Shown: piece by piece, positions 1 through 9,143 of the stretch
Layout: each line of letters begins with the position of its first letter
Position numbering within the stretch: the stretch's first letter is position 1
Source of the DNA: JBMYZL01 sp965661765
GTDB taxonomy: Bacteria > Bacteroidota > Bacteroidia > Flavobacteriales_D > Sanyastnellaceae
Reading direction: 5' to 3'
DNA: 18,851 nt
NCBI GenBank assembly: GCA_965661765.1
Contig: CBFIFE010000054.1
Span: 1 to 18,851 of the forward strand
Made by a program: the position numbers and the translations under genes
The notes under the pieces: generated by a model
What the model saw: the letters and a program-made list of their open reading frames with translations, nothing else
The model's database searches: none
Told to the model about the DNA's origin: nothing

Positions 1-83
1 TAGTCACCCTCGTCTCCCTAGTCTCCCTAGTCTCCCTAGTCACCCTAGTCCCCCTCGTTCCCTGGTCACCCTGGTCACCCTGG
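1..83. repeat. 9-base minisatellite, G-rich on the minus strand
   Basis: About nine imperfect copies of a 9-base unit, mainly TAGTCTCCC, TAGTCACCC and TGGTCACCC, run from the left edge to just before the tonB stop codon. One copy (near 55-62) is 8 bases long. The array probably continues past the edge. On the minus strand, which is the tonB transcript strand, each unit gives a GGG run separated by about 6 bases, so the array could form a G-quadruplex in the 3' end of the message. It does not look coding and it shows no terminator hairpin. Function is unknown; it could be a simple expanding minisatellite. Confidence 0.8.
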
Positions 84-84
84 T

Positions 85-789
85 TTATCTGATGATGAAC
101 TTCACCGGAATGGTGTACTGGACACTGACCGCCTTTCCTCGTTGCTGGCCGGGTTCAAAGTCCGGGAGTGATTCAACCACGCGCACCGCCTCTTTGTCAA
201 GGCGGGCATCCACTTCGCGAAGCACACGAACATCCCGGACCTTGCCTTCCTTTCCGACAACGAAGTAGACGAAAACCGTTCCTTGGATGCCGGCATCCTT
301 GGCAATCGGCGGGTACTTTGTGTTCTTGGAGACGTATTTGATGATCTCCATCTGCGTGCAAGTGTGGCGCTCGTCGCCACGCATTGACTTGCAGTCGCCC
401 ATCGCTGGCATGTTCTCGACAATCATGAAGGGGATGTCCTCTTCAACCTCCTCTTCGACATCTTCGATGATCTCGATTTCGGTGTCCTCGTCGAGTTCGA
501 TGTCTTCGATTTCGAGTTCTTCTTCGATTTCCTCCTCGTCATCAACGATTTCGATGACAGTGGTTTGCTGTGGCGGCGGAGGTGGGGGGGGCGGTTGAAC
601 GATGTTCACCGGGATTTCCTCGTCCTCGAGCAGGTCCGCTTCGAAATCAATTTTCTGAACAATCGCCACGTCGTACGACGTCCAAGCGAGCGCAGATAGA
701 AGCAAAGAAAGGGAAGCCACGAACCCCAATGCCCTCCATGTGAGGCGTTTGTTTTCGAGGTTTGCCTCTGGTGTTTTTCTACTCAGCAT
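85..789 (-). CDS. tonB: TonB-family energy transducer with acidic linker
   Basis: The product would couple the inner-membrane proton-motive force (through ExbB/ExbD) to TonB-dependent outer-membrane receptors. With the start at 789 it has 234 residues: a basic cytoplasmic tail, one membrane segment at about 20-38, eight consecutive prolines at 66-73, a strongly Glu/Asp-rich stretch at about 83-118, and a TonB C-terminal domain at about 146-234 containing YPPIAKDAGIQGTV. Two cysteines (133 and 144) precede that domain, a layout I know from other Bacteroidota TonB proteins. An upstream ATG at 846 would add 19 residues. I prefer 789 because family members start shortly before the ANLENKR-like motif and a -7-like box lies inside the longer version. 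It is last in the maeB-to-tonB run. The specific receptor partners cannot be told. Confidence 0.88.
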   Translation of the reverse strand: MLSRKTPEANLENKRLTWRALGFVASLSLLLSALAWTSYDVAIVQKIDFEADLLEDEEIPVNIVQPPPPPPPPQQTTVIEIVDDEEEIEEELEIEDIELDEDTEIEIIEDVEEEVEEDIPFMIVENMPAMGDCKSMRGDERHTCTQMEIIKYVSKNTKYPPIAKDAGIQGTVFVYFVVGKEGKVRDVRVLREVDARLDKEAVRVVESLPDFEPGQQRGKAVSVQYTIPVKFIIR

Positions 790-811
790 GTGCCTTGTGT
801 GAATTGCGCCC

Positions 812-819
812 CGAAAATA
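812..819 (-). promoter_or_regulatory. Candidate -7 box for tonB
   Basis: On the minus strand this reads TATTTTCG, one base from the Bacteroidota -7 consensus TAnnTTTG. It lies 22 bases before the preferred tonB start. The nearest upstream TTG is 24 bases away, a little far for a -33 element. The same octamer occurs 5 bases before the gene starting at 12894. It supports an internal promoter for tonB and the shorter start; unproven. Confidence 0.4.
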
Positions 820-935
820 GGGATTCCTCCCGACTTTTTGGGGCAAGTGCTACGAAAGTGGACCGATTGGGCGCCCTGGTCTCAACTGGGTTTTGACAAA
901 CGTCGTGCCAAAAGTTGCCAACACCAGACCCCGCG

Positions 936-1337
936 TCACTGCCAACACCCGTAAATCATTCGAAAGGCCGCCCACCCCACAGCCGTGCCCAGCATGTCCG
1001 CGGCAATGTCGAAGAGGTCGGCGTGGCGGTCGGGGAAAAAAGTGGTTTGGCCTGCCTCCAGCAAAATGGCATAAATGAGACAGCCCAAACCCACCCACAC
1101 CCGGCCTTTGCGCACCATGCCCATCTTGCCAAAGGCAATGAGCCATGCGCAACTGAGGGCGGCAAACATCGCCAAATGAACCCACTTGTCCAGGTGGAAC
1201 AAGGACATCCAATCTTGAGCGGGCAGGTCGCCTCCCGGTATGGCGTGCAAGGCAAGCACGAGCAACGTCAGCAAACTGGGGGCGAGCACGAGCCGCGTTC
1301 GCCAACGCTTCTTCGGACCGGATGCGTTCAAGTCCAT
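936..1337 (-). CDS. VanZ-like membrane protein
   Basis: A 133-residue protein with four hydrophobic segments at about 15-33, 52-70, 79-95 and 112-129. It shows the VanZ-family pattern: a DKWVH motif at 50-54, a Glu/Gln pair at 94 and 97 in the third helix, then FPDRHAD at 101-107 with D110. VanZ was named from teicoplanin resistance in enterococci, but in Bacteroidota small single-domain members sit beside gcvH as housekeeping genes and their job is not known. The start lies 7 bases after the gcvH stop, so the two are almost certainly co-transcribed. An overlapping reading frame at 850-1305 lacks family features and is not the gene. An antibiotic-resistance role should not be assumed. Confidence 0.85.
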   Translation of the reverse strand: MDLNASGPKKRWRTRLVLAPSLLTLLVLALHAIPGGDLPAQDWMSLFHLDKWVHLAMFAALSCAWLIAFGKMGMVRKGRVWVGLGCLIYAILLEAGQTTFFPDRHADLFDIAADMLGTAVGWAAFRMIYGCWQ

Positions 1338-1344
1338 GGCGTGG

Positions 1345-1722
1345 TCAGCCGATGACCGCGGTGTATGCCTCTGCGTCCAACAGCGCTTCGACGTCTGCTG
1401 GGTCAGTCACTTTGATTTGAATGATCCATCCATCCCCGTAGGGGTCTTTGTTGACCATCTCTGGGTCGGCCTCGATGGCGTCGTTGAAGGCCACCACTTC
1501 ACCGGCCACCGGAAGGAACAGATCACTCACGGTTTTGACCGCCTCGATCGTGCCAAACACCTCATCTGCGGCGAGGGACTCCCCCACCGTTTCCACTTCG
1601 ACGAACACAATGTCCCCCAATTCGCCTTGGGCAAAATCGGTGATGCCCACTGTGGCAATGTCGCCTTCGAGGCGAATCCATTCGTGCTCCTTCGTGTAAC
1701 GCAATGTTGCTGGTACGTTCAT
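1345..1722 (-). CDS. gcvH: Glycine cleavage system H protein
   Basis: A 125-residue cytoplasmic lipoyl carrier that shuttles the aminomethyl group between the P, T and L proteins of the glycine cleavage complex. The sequence is typical from start to end: KEHEWIR near 11-17, GITDFAQGELGDIVFVE at 26-42, and the lipoylation site in EAVKTVSD, making K63 the expected lipoyl-lysine. NKDPYGDGW near the C-terminus is also characteristic, and the length matches the family. It lies 20 bases downstream of sprA and 7 bases upstream of the vanZ-like gene. No gcvT or gcvP is seen here, as is usual for this gene order in Bacteroidota. The reason for its link to sprA is not known. Confidence 0.97.
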   Translation of the reverse strand: MNVPATLRYTKEHEWIRLEGDIATVGITDFAQGELGDIVFVEVETVGESLAADEVFGTIEAVKTVSDLFLPVAGEVVAFNDAIEADPEMVNKDPYGDGWIIQIKVTDPADVEALLDAEAYTAVIG

Positions 1723-1742
1723 GTGAATTGATGATTCAGGGT

Positions 1743-4700
1743 CTATTGATTGAGGTTGAATCGCAGGGCCACCCCGCTGTTGATGTTCGACGTTGCAAAG
1801 GACGTAGAAATGTACGGATCTGTAATCTGATGATCATAAAAAGCCCGCAACGTCAGCTGATCGCTCACTTTGAGGTCTGCTGAAACTTTGATGGAGACGA
1901 GACGTTGGCCTGCAGTCACCTGGTTTTGGCGCTCCTGCATCTTCCGAATGATGGTGGAATTGTCCCGGATGTTGACATCGCAGCGCAAGATCAAATCGGT
2001 CTCTTTCAACATTTTCACCGGCAGCTTCCCGTACGTTTTGATGAATGGATTGGGGACATTCACAAACTTGTAGCCCAAACCCAGAACCACCGCATTGCTC
2101 TTCGTCTCCGTGATTTGGTAATTCGTCAAGCCAAAGGCGATGTTCCGGTCTCGGCGCACTTCCACGCGGATCTGCGGCTCGCTTTCGTTTTCCGCATCGA
2201 GCGTCATGTCCACGCCGATCAGTGGCGACAACTGCTCTGAGATGCTCACGGTATTGAACTGCCTTTCAGAGATGAAGTTGCCAAATTCGCTTTGGTCAAA
2301 GGCCACCGGCAGCCCCGTCGCCGGATCCGACTCGTACGAGAGGTTTGTGACGTAACTCGTGGTCATTGTGGAGCGGTAGCTGTGGTTGAGGCTGAACCGC
2401 TTGAAATACTGCTTGAAAAATGGATTCTTCGTGAGCCCATCGTAGGTGATGCGCCAGTTCGGCGCCACGGGGGTGTCGAAGACATCCAAAGGCGCAGATT
2501 CGGCATCCCTTCCTGTGTAGGCCGCAATGAAGGCCGGAATGGTCACGTCCTGAGAGGTGGGCCCCCAGCCCAGGTAGTAGCCATTGACTTCCGGCTCGTC
2601 GAGGTTGTAGCTCTGGCGGTTCAACCGTTCAGAGATGGACAATCGACCGAGCAGGAAATCATCCCACAAATCCGAATTGAACTCTTCATCGTCATTGACA
2701 AAGGCCGTCGGCCAAGTGAAAATTGTCGCCGAAAACTGGCCGGTTTCATTGGGCGATTGGTTCACAAACTCCCCCACATTTTCATCGAATCGGAAGAAAC
2801 TCGTGTAGTTCCTGGAGATGTTGCGATTCGCTGTCAGCTCAATTTTCAAGTGACGCGCGGGTTCGAGGTTGAGTCGGGCATTGAAGGTCTCTTGGAACGT
2901 CTCGGTGAATTGTTGGTTCTGAGTGGGCAACGCACTCAACCAACCATTTTCCGCGGCCGTGATGGCAAAATTGCCGACGCGTTCGCCTGCCAAATTTGTG
3001 TTCTGATGACCCAGCAAAAACAAGGGCCCCGGTGCCGTGAGATCGTCATCAAACCCTGCCCAACGTGCATTGGGCAAGTACCCGGGCACAAGCATGCCCT
3101 CATTGCGGGAGAAACTGCCGGAGAAGTTGCGCACCGACATCAACGTCCGCAGAATGGCTTGCACCGGGTTGATTTCCAGTTTGATTTTCTCCTCGTCTTC
3201 TTGGCCAAATCCATCCCGGTCCGATGTGTTTGTTCGGCTTCGGTTGTTGTTGTCTCGCCGTGGGGGTTTGGCATTCAAGGCCTCTTGCAAAAACGGCACC
3301 TTGTTGTAAAGTGTCGTCAAGTTGCCAGAAAGATTGATGCTCACGTTCCGGGAGTTCTGAATGGTGTTGCCCAGCGAATCCTGGCTGAATGGCGCCCGGT
3401 CCCAGCGATACGTCCCTTGATAGCGGACATCCGAGTTGATGAAATTCACCAACGGCAACTTCGAAAACGGCAGCGTGTAGGTTCCTGTGATGTTGTGGTT
3501 GTAAGTTGTCACCTCACCCGCATTGCGGAGATTTTGGAGCACAGAATCGCGGTATGCCTGGTAGCCGATTTCATCTGACGTATCGATGACGCCGGCCGGC
3601 TCGCCCACGAGCGCATTTGCCTGTGCGTTGAAGTCGAACTTCAACGACTGCGTCAGGTCGTACTTGAGCGCATAGTTCCGGTTCCACTGCCAAGTCTTGA
3701 CCACCTGGGTGTTGATCAAGAGGTTCGTCTCCACGCCCAACAGGGCCGCCGTGTTGTTGCGAACGCGGCTGCTCTCGTACTGGCGATCCATGGTGGTGGC
3801 CGCCGTGAATTGCTTGATGCCGAGGTAGAAATTGAAGTCCGTCAGCCACTTCATGAAGTCCAAATCCTTCAAGAATCCAATCTTCCCAAACGGCTTGAAC
3901 TGATGCGGTGAATTGCTGAAGTTGTACGTCAGACCACCCCGGTGTTCCCGGCGCATTTGAAACTCCGTGTTCACGTCACGCCGGAACGTTTCGTTGTAGC
4001 TGTAGTTGGCCGTGAAGTTTCCAGGGTCGAGCATCTTGAGGATGCCAATCTTTGACCCCCCGCCGGCGCTGCCGCCGCGGGCCGACCCCCCACGTGCCGA
4101 GCCACCACGGGCGGAACCGCCAGGCCCACCAGGCATCGCTCCGCCACGTGCTCCACCGCCGCCACCGCCGCCGCGGAACTGAGGATCGATCTTGACCCCT
4201 GAGAAGTTGATGGATCGGAGGGTGTTTTCGGATTTGGCATTCTCCTGGCGCTCCTGGGACAGCCCTTCTTGGGCAGCAATTTCAATGTCCGGAGACAATG
4301 GATCAAACTGGGGCGTGGAGATCTCGGTCGAATACCCCACATAGACGGGCAGTGTGATCCCCAACTTTTTCGGCAACAACTTGCCGACCTGCACGGTGCC
4401 CGATGCGTCTAGGCCTTGCAGGGTCTCCCGCTGCCGCTCCTGAACGCGCTGCTCAAGCCCGCCCCAACCCGGAACAGACATGTTTGCCGCCACTGAGAAA
4501 TTCGCCAAGTCCGCCAGCTTCGCATTCATCTGCGCCGTTGCGGCCCAGCCACCTTCCTCATTGAATTCACTCAGCCTCAACTCATTGACCCAGACGATGG
4601 CGCACTTTTCCAATCCGTCGTCGTCGTATCCAAAAATCGGTGCGTCTTTGTCGGTATTCCGGACACCCACCATGACCGTGGCCACATTCGCCAAGTTGGG

Positions 4701-7700
4701 GTTGCCCTTCACCGCCAACCGTGCCTTCCCATCCGTTGTGACATACTCCTCAAACAATGGGAATCCCGGTGGGCGTTCGATTTTCAGGTTTTGGAACTTC
4801 CTGAACTCGATGTCCACGTTGTTGGCCTCCGGCCAAATCTCATTGTCATCCCCTGTGTACCATGGCGTCACCTGCAAAGGAATCTCATACTCGTAGTAGT
4901 TCGCCTCAAAATCGCTGCCCAAACGGACGAAAGCCGTCAAATCCCCATCATTCAAAGGACTGCCATCTGGACCAGCTTCGGCGTGCACAAACATCTTCAG
5001 GCGCTTGTACATCCGCATGTCGAAATTGATGTTGCGGTAGGCCGCGCGCGCATCCCCGTCTTCAAGGCCACAAATGGCCAGCTCGAGCGATTGTTCATTG
5101 AGCCGCCGTTGGTTGGCTGTCCCCACGTCCACCTCCCGAAGGATGCCCGGTGGGGTCACATAGGGCACCGGATCGCGGTTGCCGTTCTCTTCGATGTTGA
5201 CGGCCGAAATGTTGAAGGTTGTGGATGCGGGATCATCCGGTTCGAGCTCCTGGGGCCCAGCAAGGGACTCCAAGTAGCGACGCCACTCACCGCGAATCAG
5301 TTCCAATCGAGCAAACCGCAGCGTGACGGGCTCCGCAAATCCCTTCATGAACATTCGGATGAACCGGATCGATCGGAAATCCGTGATGCCCCCCACTTTG
5401 CGGTCAAATTCCCGGACGGGGATTTTGAACTGATACCACCGCACAGAACGCGACTCTCCGTTGGGCGTTTGAACGGTTTGGACAAATGAGTCCGTGATGT
5501 AATTCCTTCCGATGTTGGTCTCCCCCAAATCTTGCGGTCGGAGCGACACTTCATACTGATAATAGCTCTCGATCGTGGACAGGGTGATGTCCTGGTTGAT
5601 GTCCTCGGTGTTCGGGATGGTGGTCGCCGTGATCGGGTAACCGTTGGGGGCATCGGTGTTCGAGTTGCCCTCATAGCCATTGAAGTCGGCGTAGCGTTGG
5701 AGGATGTTCAAGTCCCCTGATTGCGCCTCTGGACTCCGGAAGTACTTGAAATTGTCCGCCGAAGGGTCTGAAGCCGCGGCATTGTAAGCATCTGGATTGA
5801 GGAAATTGGCCAAATCATCCAACCAATCGCCAAAGTACGTCTGCTCCTGGGCATCGGGCATGCCGTCCAAACCCACGTCCTGCAAGGCATAGCTTCCCGT
5901 GCTGTTGTCGAAGGCATTCACCACGTTGAATGTTGCTGGGTCGGGGTAAATGCCCCACACAGATGCCAGCGTCGGCAAGTCGGGATCGTTTTCGGAAGGC
6001 AGCCCGTTCTCATACGCCAACTGGCTGTCGTTCAGGACATCCTCCGACACATTGCCCAGGTTGAAGTAGAGCTTGCCACCGGAGACGTTCTCGGAGTCAT
6101 CGTTGAAGGGATCCATCAACCAGAACTGCAGGTACTCGATGTTCGCTGCCTCAAAGTCGGTGGTCGTCAACGCCCGCTGCACCCCGGCCCACCGGGTTTC
6201 CGGCGCCGCCAGTCGCCCCTCAGGCGTCAGACCGGCGCTCAAACCATTTGCACCAGCCGGCACTTCATAATTGTAAGGACCGCGCTCATCCGGATAGAAT
6301 GAAAGGTCAAACGTCGGGATGTTGGGCGGCGTCCCCGTCGGCAATTCCCGGTTGGGAAACACCTCACCCTCGAGGACCTCACGGGTTCTGTGGTCGCTTT
6401 TGACATCGGCTGACACTTGGCCATCCTGCAAGCCACTGCCACGGAAGAACTGCGGGTCGATGGTGTACCAGGCCAAGGCGCCCCGATTGTAGTTGTACAA
6501 CAACGTGTCCTCAAAGTCACCCTCCGGGAAAAGGGAAGGCTGCAGCTTGGGTGTGGAAGCGAGAAACCACCGCGTCACGTTCCGGATATCGATGGCAGAC
6601 TGGGAGCCTTCAAAGTCGTCCACATAAGCATTGCCATCATCGCCGATGGCCCGGCTGTGCCCAGGAATCAAATAGGCACCCTCTGCAGAAATGTCGATGG
6701 TCGATTTGGCAGTCGTTTCATAGAAAGGAAGCTTGTCGACAATGTCGGTCAACAATTGGCTTTCCGTTTGCCAAGAAAAATCAGCCCCCAACACCGTGTT
6801 GTTCACCGGTTCGTTTCCGATGTTCACCTTCTGCGTCAAGGGCCGCTCCCGCAGGTTGAGCATCGTCGCCCCGACCTTCGCCCGATCGCTGAAGATGTAA
6901 TCAAACCGGGTGCCAATCATCGTCTTGGTTTGGATGGCAAACAGCGAGTTGCTCTCCAGCGACACTTTGATGTTGCGGCCTGATTCGAGCAAGCCATCAT
7001 TGATGATTCGAACGCGACCCAGGTTGTAATCAACCGTATAGTCTTGATTTTCAATCAACCGAACCCCGCCAGCGGTCACGGTCACAGATCCCTCCGGCAC
7101 ATTGAGCGCATTCAGGCTGATTTCGCTGCTGGTTTGGCTCTGAAATTCCCCGCGAATGCGAAAACGATTCAAGGCCGGAATCTGCTGGGCTGCCGTTTTC
7201 GTTGAATCATAAAGCGGCTGGAAGACAATCGTTTGGATCAAAGATTGGGCCAAATCCGGATCCTCCACCCGATCCACAATCGCCTCTCGAAGGCTTGTGC
7301 CAAACGGCTCCGTGGACGGGAAGAAAATGCGTCCATTTTGGCTGTTGATGGTTCCGCCTTGTGTGGCCGCGTTGTCGACATAGTCAAACACACCATCCTG
7401 CTGGGACATCCCATTGATGTCCAAGCGATCCATGCCCAGCAACTGCAACAGCAACGTCCCATCGAGCGGCGCGCGCGGGATGTAGTTCAGGTCCACACCG
7501 GTCGAAGGGTCATTGTACCAAATGTCCAACCGGAACTCCTCGTTGCTCACGCCAAATGCCTGCATCGAGTAGACATTCTTCATCATGGTCCGCCAAAGCG
7601 GCGCCGGGTCGCCGTTGTCCAACAACACCTGGGTGATGGAGGACTTGAGCATTTTCAGCACCAACGCGTCCGGTGCAGCATATCCATCTTGGGAAAGGGT

Positions 7701-9143
7701 ACCGACTTGGTACGTCTCCCCGTTGAGGGTGTATTCGTAGGCGACCGCCAACACCTCGGCATTGTTGAGCGACTGACGCAAGGAGATGAAGCCCAAGCGG
7801 GCATTGTAGGTGTATTCCGATGGCGTGAGCTTCCGCGCGTTGCCCACCCGCTCGTAGTGAATGCCCTGCTGCATGCCCACGCCGAGGTTCGCAATCGCGG
7901 CGTTTGCACCGGTGAAGCCCATCACATTGGGGTCTTCGACCATCAGGCCAAACACCTCGTTGTTCGCGTTCGAGGGATTGCGCTGAGCGGTCACCTCCAA
8001 TGTCGGGTCGTCTGTCAAACTCGCCACATCGAGGTTCGTCGAGATGTACTCAGGGTGTTCACCGAGGTCCGTGAAGCCCAGGACATTCCGCACGTCCTGG
8101 GTGTTTGCCTGCATGTTCACTGCCCAAACTTCAATCCGGGTGATGTTCACCCCGGAGTTGGGCACAGGCAGGCTGCGCATGGCTTGGTCGTACTGATCGT
8201 GGAAAAACTGAGAGAGAAAATAATGCCGATTCGCCTCGTAGTCGTCGGCGCGGATGTCAAACTCCTGGGTTTGGGCCCCGCCCTCCACCTCAATCTCTCT
8301 TCTCTCTCCCTTCTGCTGCGAAAAAACTGTGGTGTTGTACAAACGACCAAACTGCGTCTCAAGTTTGACCCCAAACAAACTTTGAGAGCCAGTGATCAGC
8401 GTTCCTGGCAAAGGCATTTGGATGTGGCCCGCCTCAACATTCTTCAAGATGTCGTCCTCCTCGCCTTGAAAACCAATGTTCATTTGGTTCTCAAAATCAA
8501 ACAGTGCCTCGGTGTTGTACTGCGTTCCCAGCTCAATTTTGTCGCCGATGCTCCCCCCGATGTTCAGCTGAATTTGCTGATCAAAATCGAACGTGGTGAT
8601 CCGCCGCTGGCGTTCCGGAATTTGTGGATTCTCGGTGTTGGAGACATTGACACCAAAGGTCAATTCCGCCGAACCCTGCGGCTTGATTTCAATCTCATTT
8701 GAGCCAAAAATCGTCTCAAACAATTCATTTTCAATGGTGAGCTTCGGGGCAAACGCACGCTCCGCCTCATCCTCTTCCTGTTGCAATTCGTCCCAATATT
8801 CCGACAAATTGCCCTCCATGTCGAAGTTCAAGAATTCCTCCAACGTGAAGTAGGTCGACGGCCGGTATTCCAAGGTATCGCCGATCGTCTGGGAAAGAAT
8901 GTAAAGCCCGGTATTTTGGTCGTAAGTCGTTCCGAATTGGAAGTTGTCTGGCCAATTGAAATCGAATCCAGCTGGACTCTCTGTCGGATTGAAGGGGTCT
9001 TCTGTGCCAAACGGGAAAGGCAACACCACTTCCGATGTGTCCGTGTCCTCCGTCTGGGCATCCGCCACCGACAACCCGCTGGCAAAAACCAACATCGTCA
9101 ACGCCACGAAGCCCCGGCCCGATATGCACCTCAACACGTTCAT
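1743..9143 (-). CDS. sprA: SprA, type IX secretion outer-membrane translocon
   Basis: A full-length, unbroken 2466-residue protein, the size expected for SprA (Sov in Porphyromonas). In Flavobacterium johnsoniae, SprA forms a very large 36-strand single-chain beta-barrel that passes folded type IX cargo across the outer membrane, with PorV and a plug protein as partners. Seen here: an N-terminal signal peptide ending near residue 30 (ADAQ), repeated amphipathic beta-rich segments, domain-like stretches such as GHSRAIGDDGNAYVDDFEGS that are characteristic of the family, and an aromatic-rich C-terminus ending in FNLNQ. An unusual Gly/Arg/Ser-rich low-complexity insert lies at about 1657-1697. 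The start codon directly follows the ruvA stop with no gap, which suggests translational coupling. Two predicted T9SS cargo genes lie further right in the window. Confidence 0.96.
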   Translation of the reverse strand: MNVLRCISGRGFVALTMLVFASGLSVADAQTEDTDTSEVVLPFPFGTEDPFNPTESPAGFDFNWPDNFQFGTTYDQNTGLYILSQTIGDTLEYRPSTYFTLEEFLNFDMEGNLSEYWDELQQEEDEAERAFAPKLTIENELFETIFGSNEIEIKPQGSAELTFGVNVSNTENPQIPERQRRITTFDFDQQIQLNIGGSIGDKIELGTQYNTEALFDFENQMNIGFQGEEDDILKNVEAGHIQMPLPGTLITGSQSLFGVKLETQFGRLYNTTVFSQQKGERREIEVEGGAQTQEFDIRADDYEANRHYFLSQFFHDQYDQAMRSLPVPNSGVNITRIEVWAVNMQANTQDVRNVLGFTDLGEHPEYISTNLDVASLTDDPTLEVTAQRNPSNANNEVFGLMVEDPNVMGFTGANAAIANLGVGMQQGIHYERVGNARKLTPSEYTYNARLGFISLRQSLNNAEVLAVAYEYTLNGETYQVGTLSQDGYAAPDALVLKMLKSSITQVLLDNGDPAPLWRTMMKNVYSMQAFGVSNEEFRLDIWYNDPSTGVDLNYIPRAPLDGTLLLQLLGMDRLDINGMSQQDGVFDYVDNAATQGGTINSQNGRIFFPSTEPFGTSLREAIVDRVEDPDLAQSLIQTIVFQPLYDSTKTAAQQIPALNRFRIRGEFQSQTSSEISLNALNVPEGSVTVTAGGVRLIENQDYTVDYNLGRVRIINDGLLESGRNIKVSLESNSLFAIQTKTMIGTRFDYIFSDRAKVGATMLNLRERPLTQKVNIGNEPVNNTVLGADFSWQTESQLLTDIVDKLPFYETTAKSTIDISAEGAYLIPGHSRAIGDDGNAYVDDFEGSQSAIDIRNVTRWFLASTPKLQPSLFPEGDFEDTLLYNYNRGALAWYTIDPQFFRGSGLQDGQVSADVKSDHRTREVLEGEVFPNRELPTGTPPNIPTFDLSFYPDERGPYNYEVPAGANGLSAGLTPEGRLAAPETRWAGVQRALTTTDFEAANIEYLQFWLMDPFNDDSENVSGGKLYFNLGNVSEDVLNDSQLAYENGLPSENDPDLPTLASVWGIYPDPATFNVVNAFDNSTGSYALQDVGLDGMPDAQEQTYFGDWLDDLANFLNPDAYNAAASDPSADNFKYFRSPEAQSGDLNILQRYADFNGYEGNSNTDAPNGYPITATTIPNTEDINQDITLSTIESYYQYEVSLRPQDLGETNIGRNYITDSFVQTVQTPNGESRSVRWYQFKIPVREFDRKVGGITDFRSIRFIRMFMKGFAEPVTLRFARLELIRGEWRRYLESLAGPQELEPDDPASTTFNISAVNIEENGNRDPVPYVTPPGILREVDVGTANQRRLNEQSLELAICGLEDGDARAAYRNINFDMRMYKRLKMFVHAEAGPDGSPLNDGDLTAFVRLGSDFEANYYEYEIPLQVTPWYTGDDNEIWPEANNVDIEFRKFQNLKIERPPGFPLFEEYVTTDGKARLAVKGNPNLANVATVMVGVRNTDKDAPIFGYDDDGLEKCAIVWVNELRLSEFNEEGGWAATAQMNAKLADLANFSVAANMSVPGWGGLEQRVQERQRETLQGLDASGTVQVGKLLPKKLGITLPVYVGYSTEISTPQFDPLSPDIEIAAQEGLSQERQENAKSENTLRSINFSGVKIDPQFRGGGGGGGARGGAMPGGPGGSARGGSARGGSARGGSAGGGSKIGILKMLDPGNFTANYSYNETFRRDVNTEFQMRREHRGGLTYNFSNSPHQFKPFGKIGFLKDLDFMKWLTDFNFYLGIKQFTAATTMDRQYESSRVRNNTAALLGVETNLLINTQVVKTWQWNRNYALKYDLTQSLKFDFNAQANALVGEPAGVIDTSDEIGYQAYRDSVLQNLRNAGEVTTYNHNITGTYTLPFSKLPLVNFINSDVRYQGTYRWDRAPFSQDSLGNTIQNSRNVSINLSGNLTTLYNKVPFLQEALNAKPPRRDNNNRSRTNTSDRDGFGQEDEEKIKLEINPVQAILRTLMSVRNFSGSFSRNEGMLVPGYLPNARWAGFDDDLTAPGPLFLLGHQNTNLAGERVGNFAITAAENGWLSALPTQNQQFTETFQETFNARLNLEPARHLKIELTANRNISRNYTSFFRFDENVGEFVNQSPNETGQFSATIFTWPTAFVNDDEEFNSDLWDDFLLGRLSISERLNRQSYNLDEPEVNGYYLGWGPTSQDVTIPAFIAAYTGRDAESAPLDVFDTPVAPNWRITYDGLTKNPFFKQYFKRFSLNHSYRSTMTTSYVTNLSYESDPATGLPVAFDQSEFGNFISERQFNTVSISEQLSPLIGVDMTLDAENESEPQIRVEVRRDRNIAFGLTNYQITETKSNAVVLGLGYKFVNVPNPFIKTYGKLPVKMLKETDLILRCDVNIRDNSTIIRKMQERQNQVTAGQRLVSIKVSADLKVSDQLTLRAFYDHQITDPYISTSFATSNINSGVALRFNLNQ
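4050..4175 (-). repeat. Gly-rich RGG/SARGG repeat inside sprA
   Basis: This stretch encodes residues of about 1657-1697 of SprA. It starts with seven glycines, then runs through ARGGAMPGGPGGSARGG with the 5-residue unit SARGG repeated three times in a row and a degenerate SAGGG copy. The DNA is extremely C/G-rich. It interrupts otherwise beta-rich sequence, so it is probably a flexible loop or domain linker. Whether relatives share it cannot be judged from one sequence. Confidence 0.85.

Noticed and set aside
1..83. CRISPR-like array
   Set aside because: Units are 9 bases and contiguous, with no spacers and no cas genes, so it is a minisatellite.
287..598. Serine- and glycine-rich frame opposite tonB
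   Set aside because: It is the complement of the Glu/Asp and proline codons of tonB; low complexity explains it.
916..949. Direct repeat TGCCAACACC at 916-925 and 940-949
   Set aside because: Two 10-base copies at the vanZ end are plausible by chance and show no linked signal.
850..1305. 151-codon frame overlapping the vanZ-like gene
   Set aside because: It is in another frame, lacks membrane segments, and the 936-1337 frame has clear VanZ motifs.
936..1337. Antibiotic-resistance gene from the VanZ name
   Set aside because: It lies in a housekeeping gene run without any van cluster genes; the family name alone does not support resistance.
2292..3578. 428-codon open frame on the plus strand opposite sprA
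   Set aside because: Same reasons: a composition shadow of sprA with no family features.
7233..8702. 489-codon open frame on the plus strand opposite sprA
   Set aside because: It lies wholly antisense to the well-supported sprA, has no recognisable domain or signal, and long antisense frames are common in GC-rich coding DNA.
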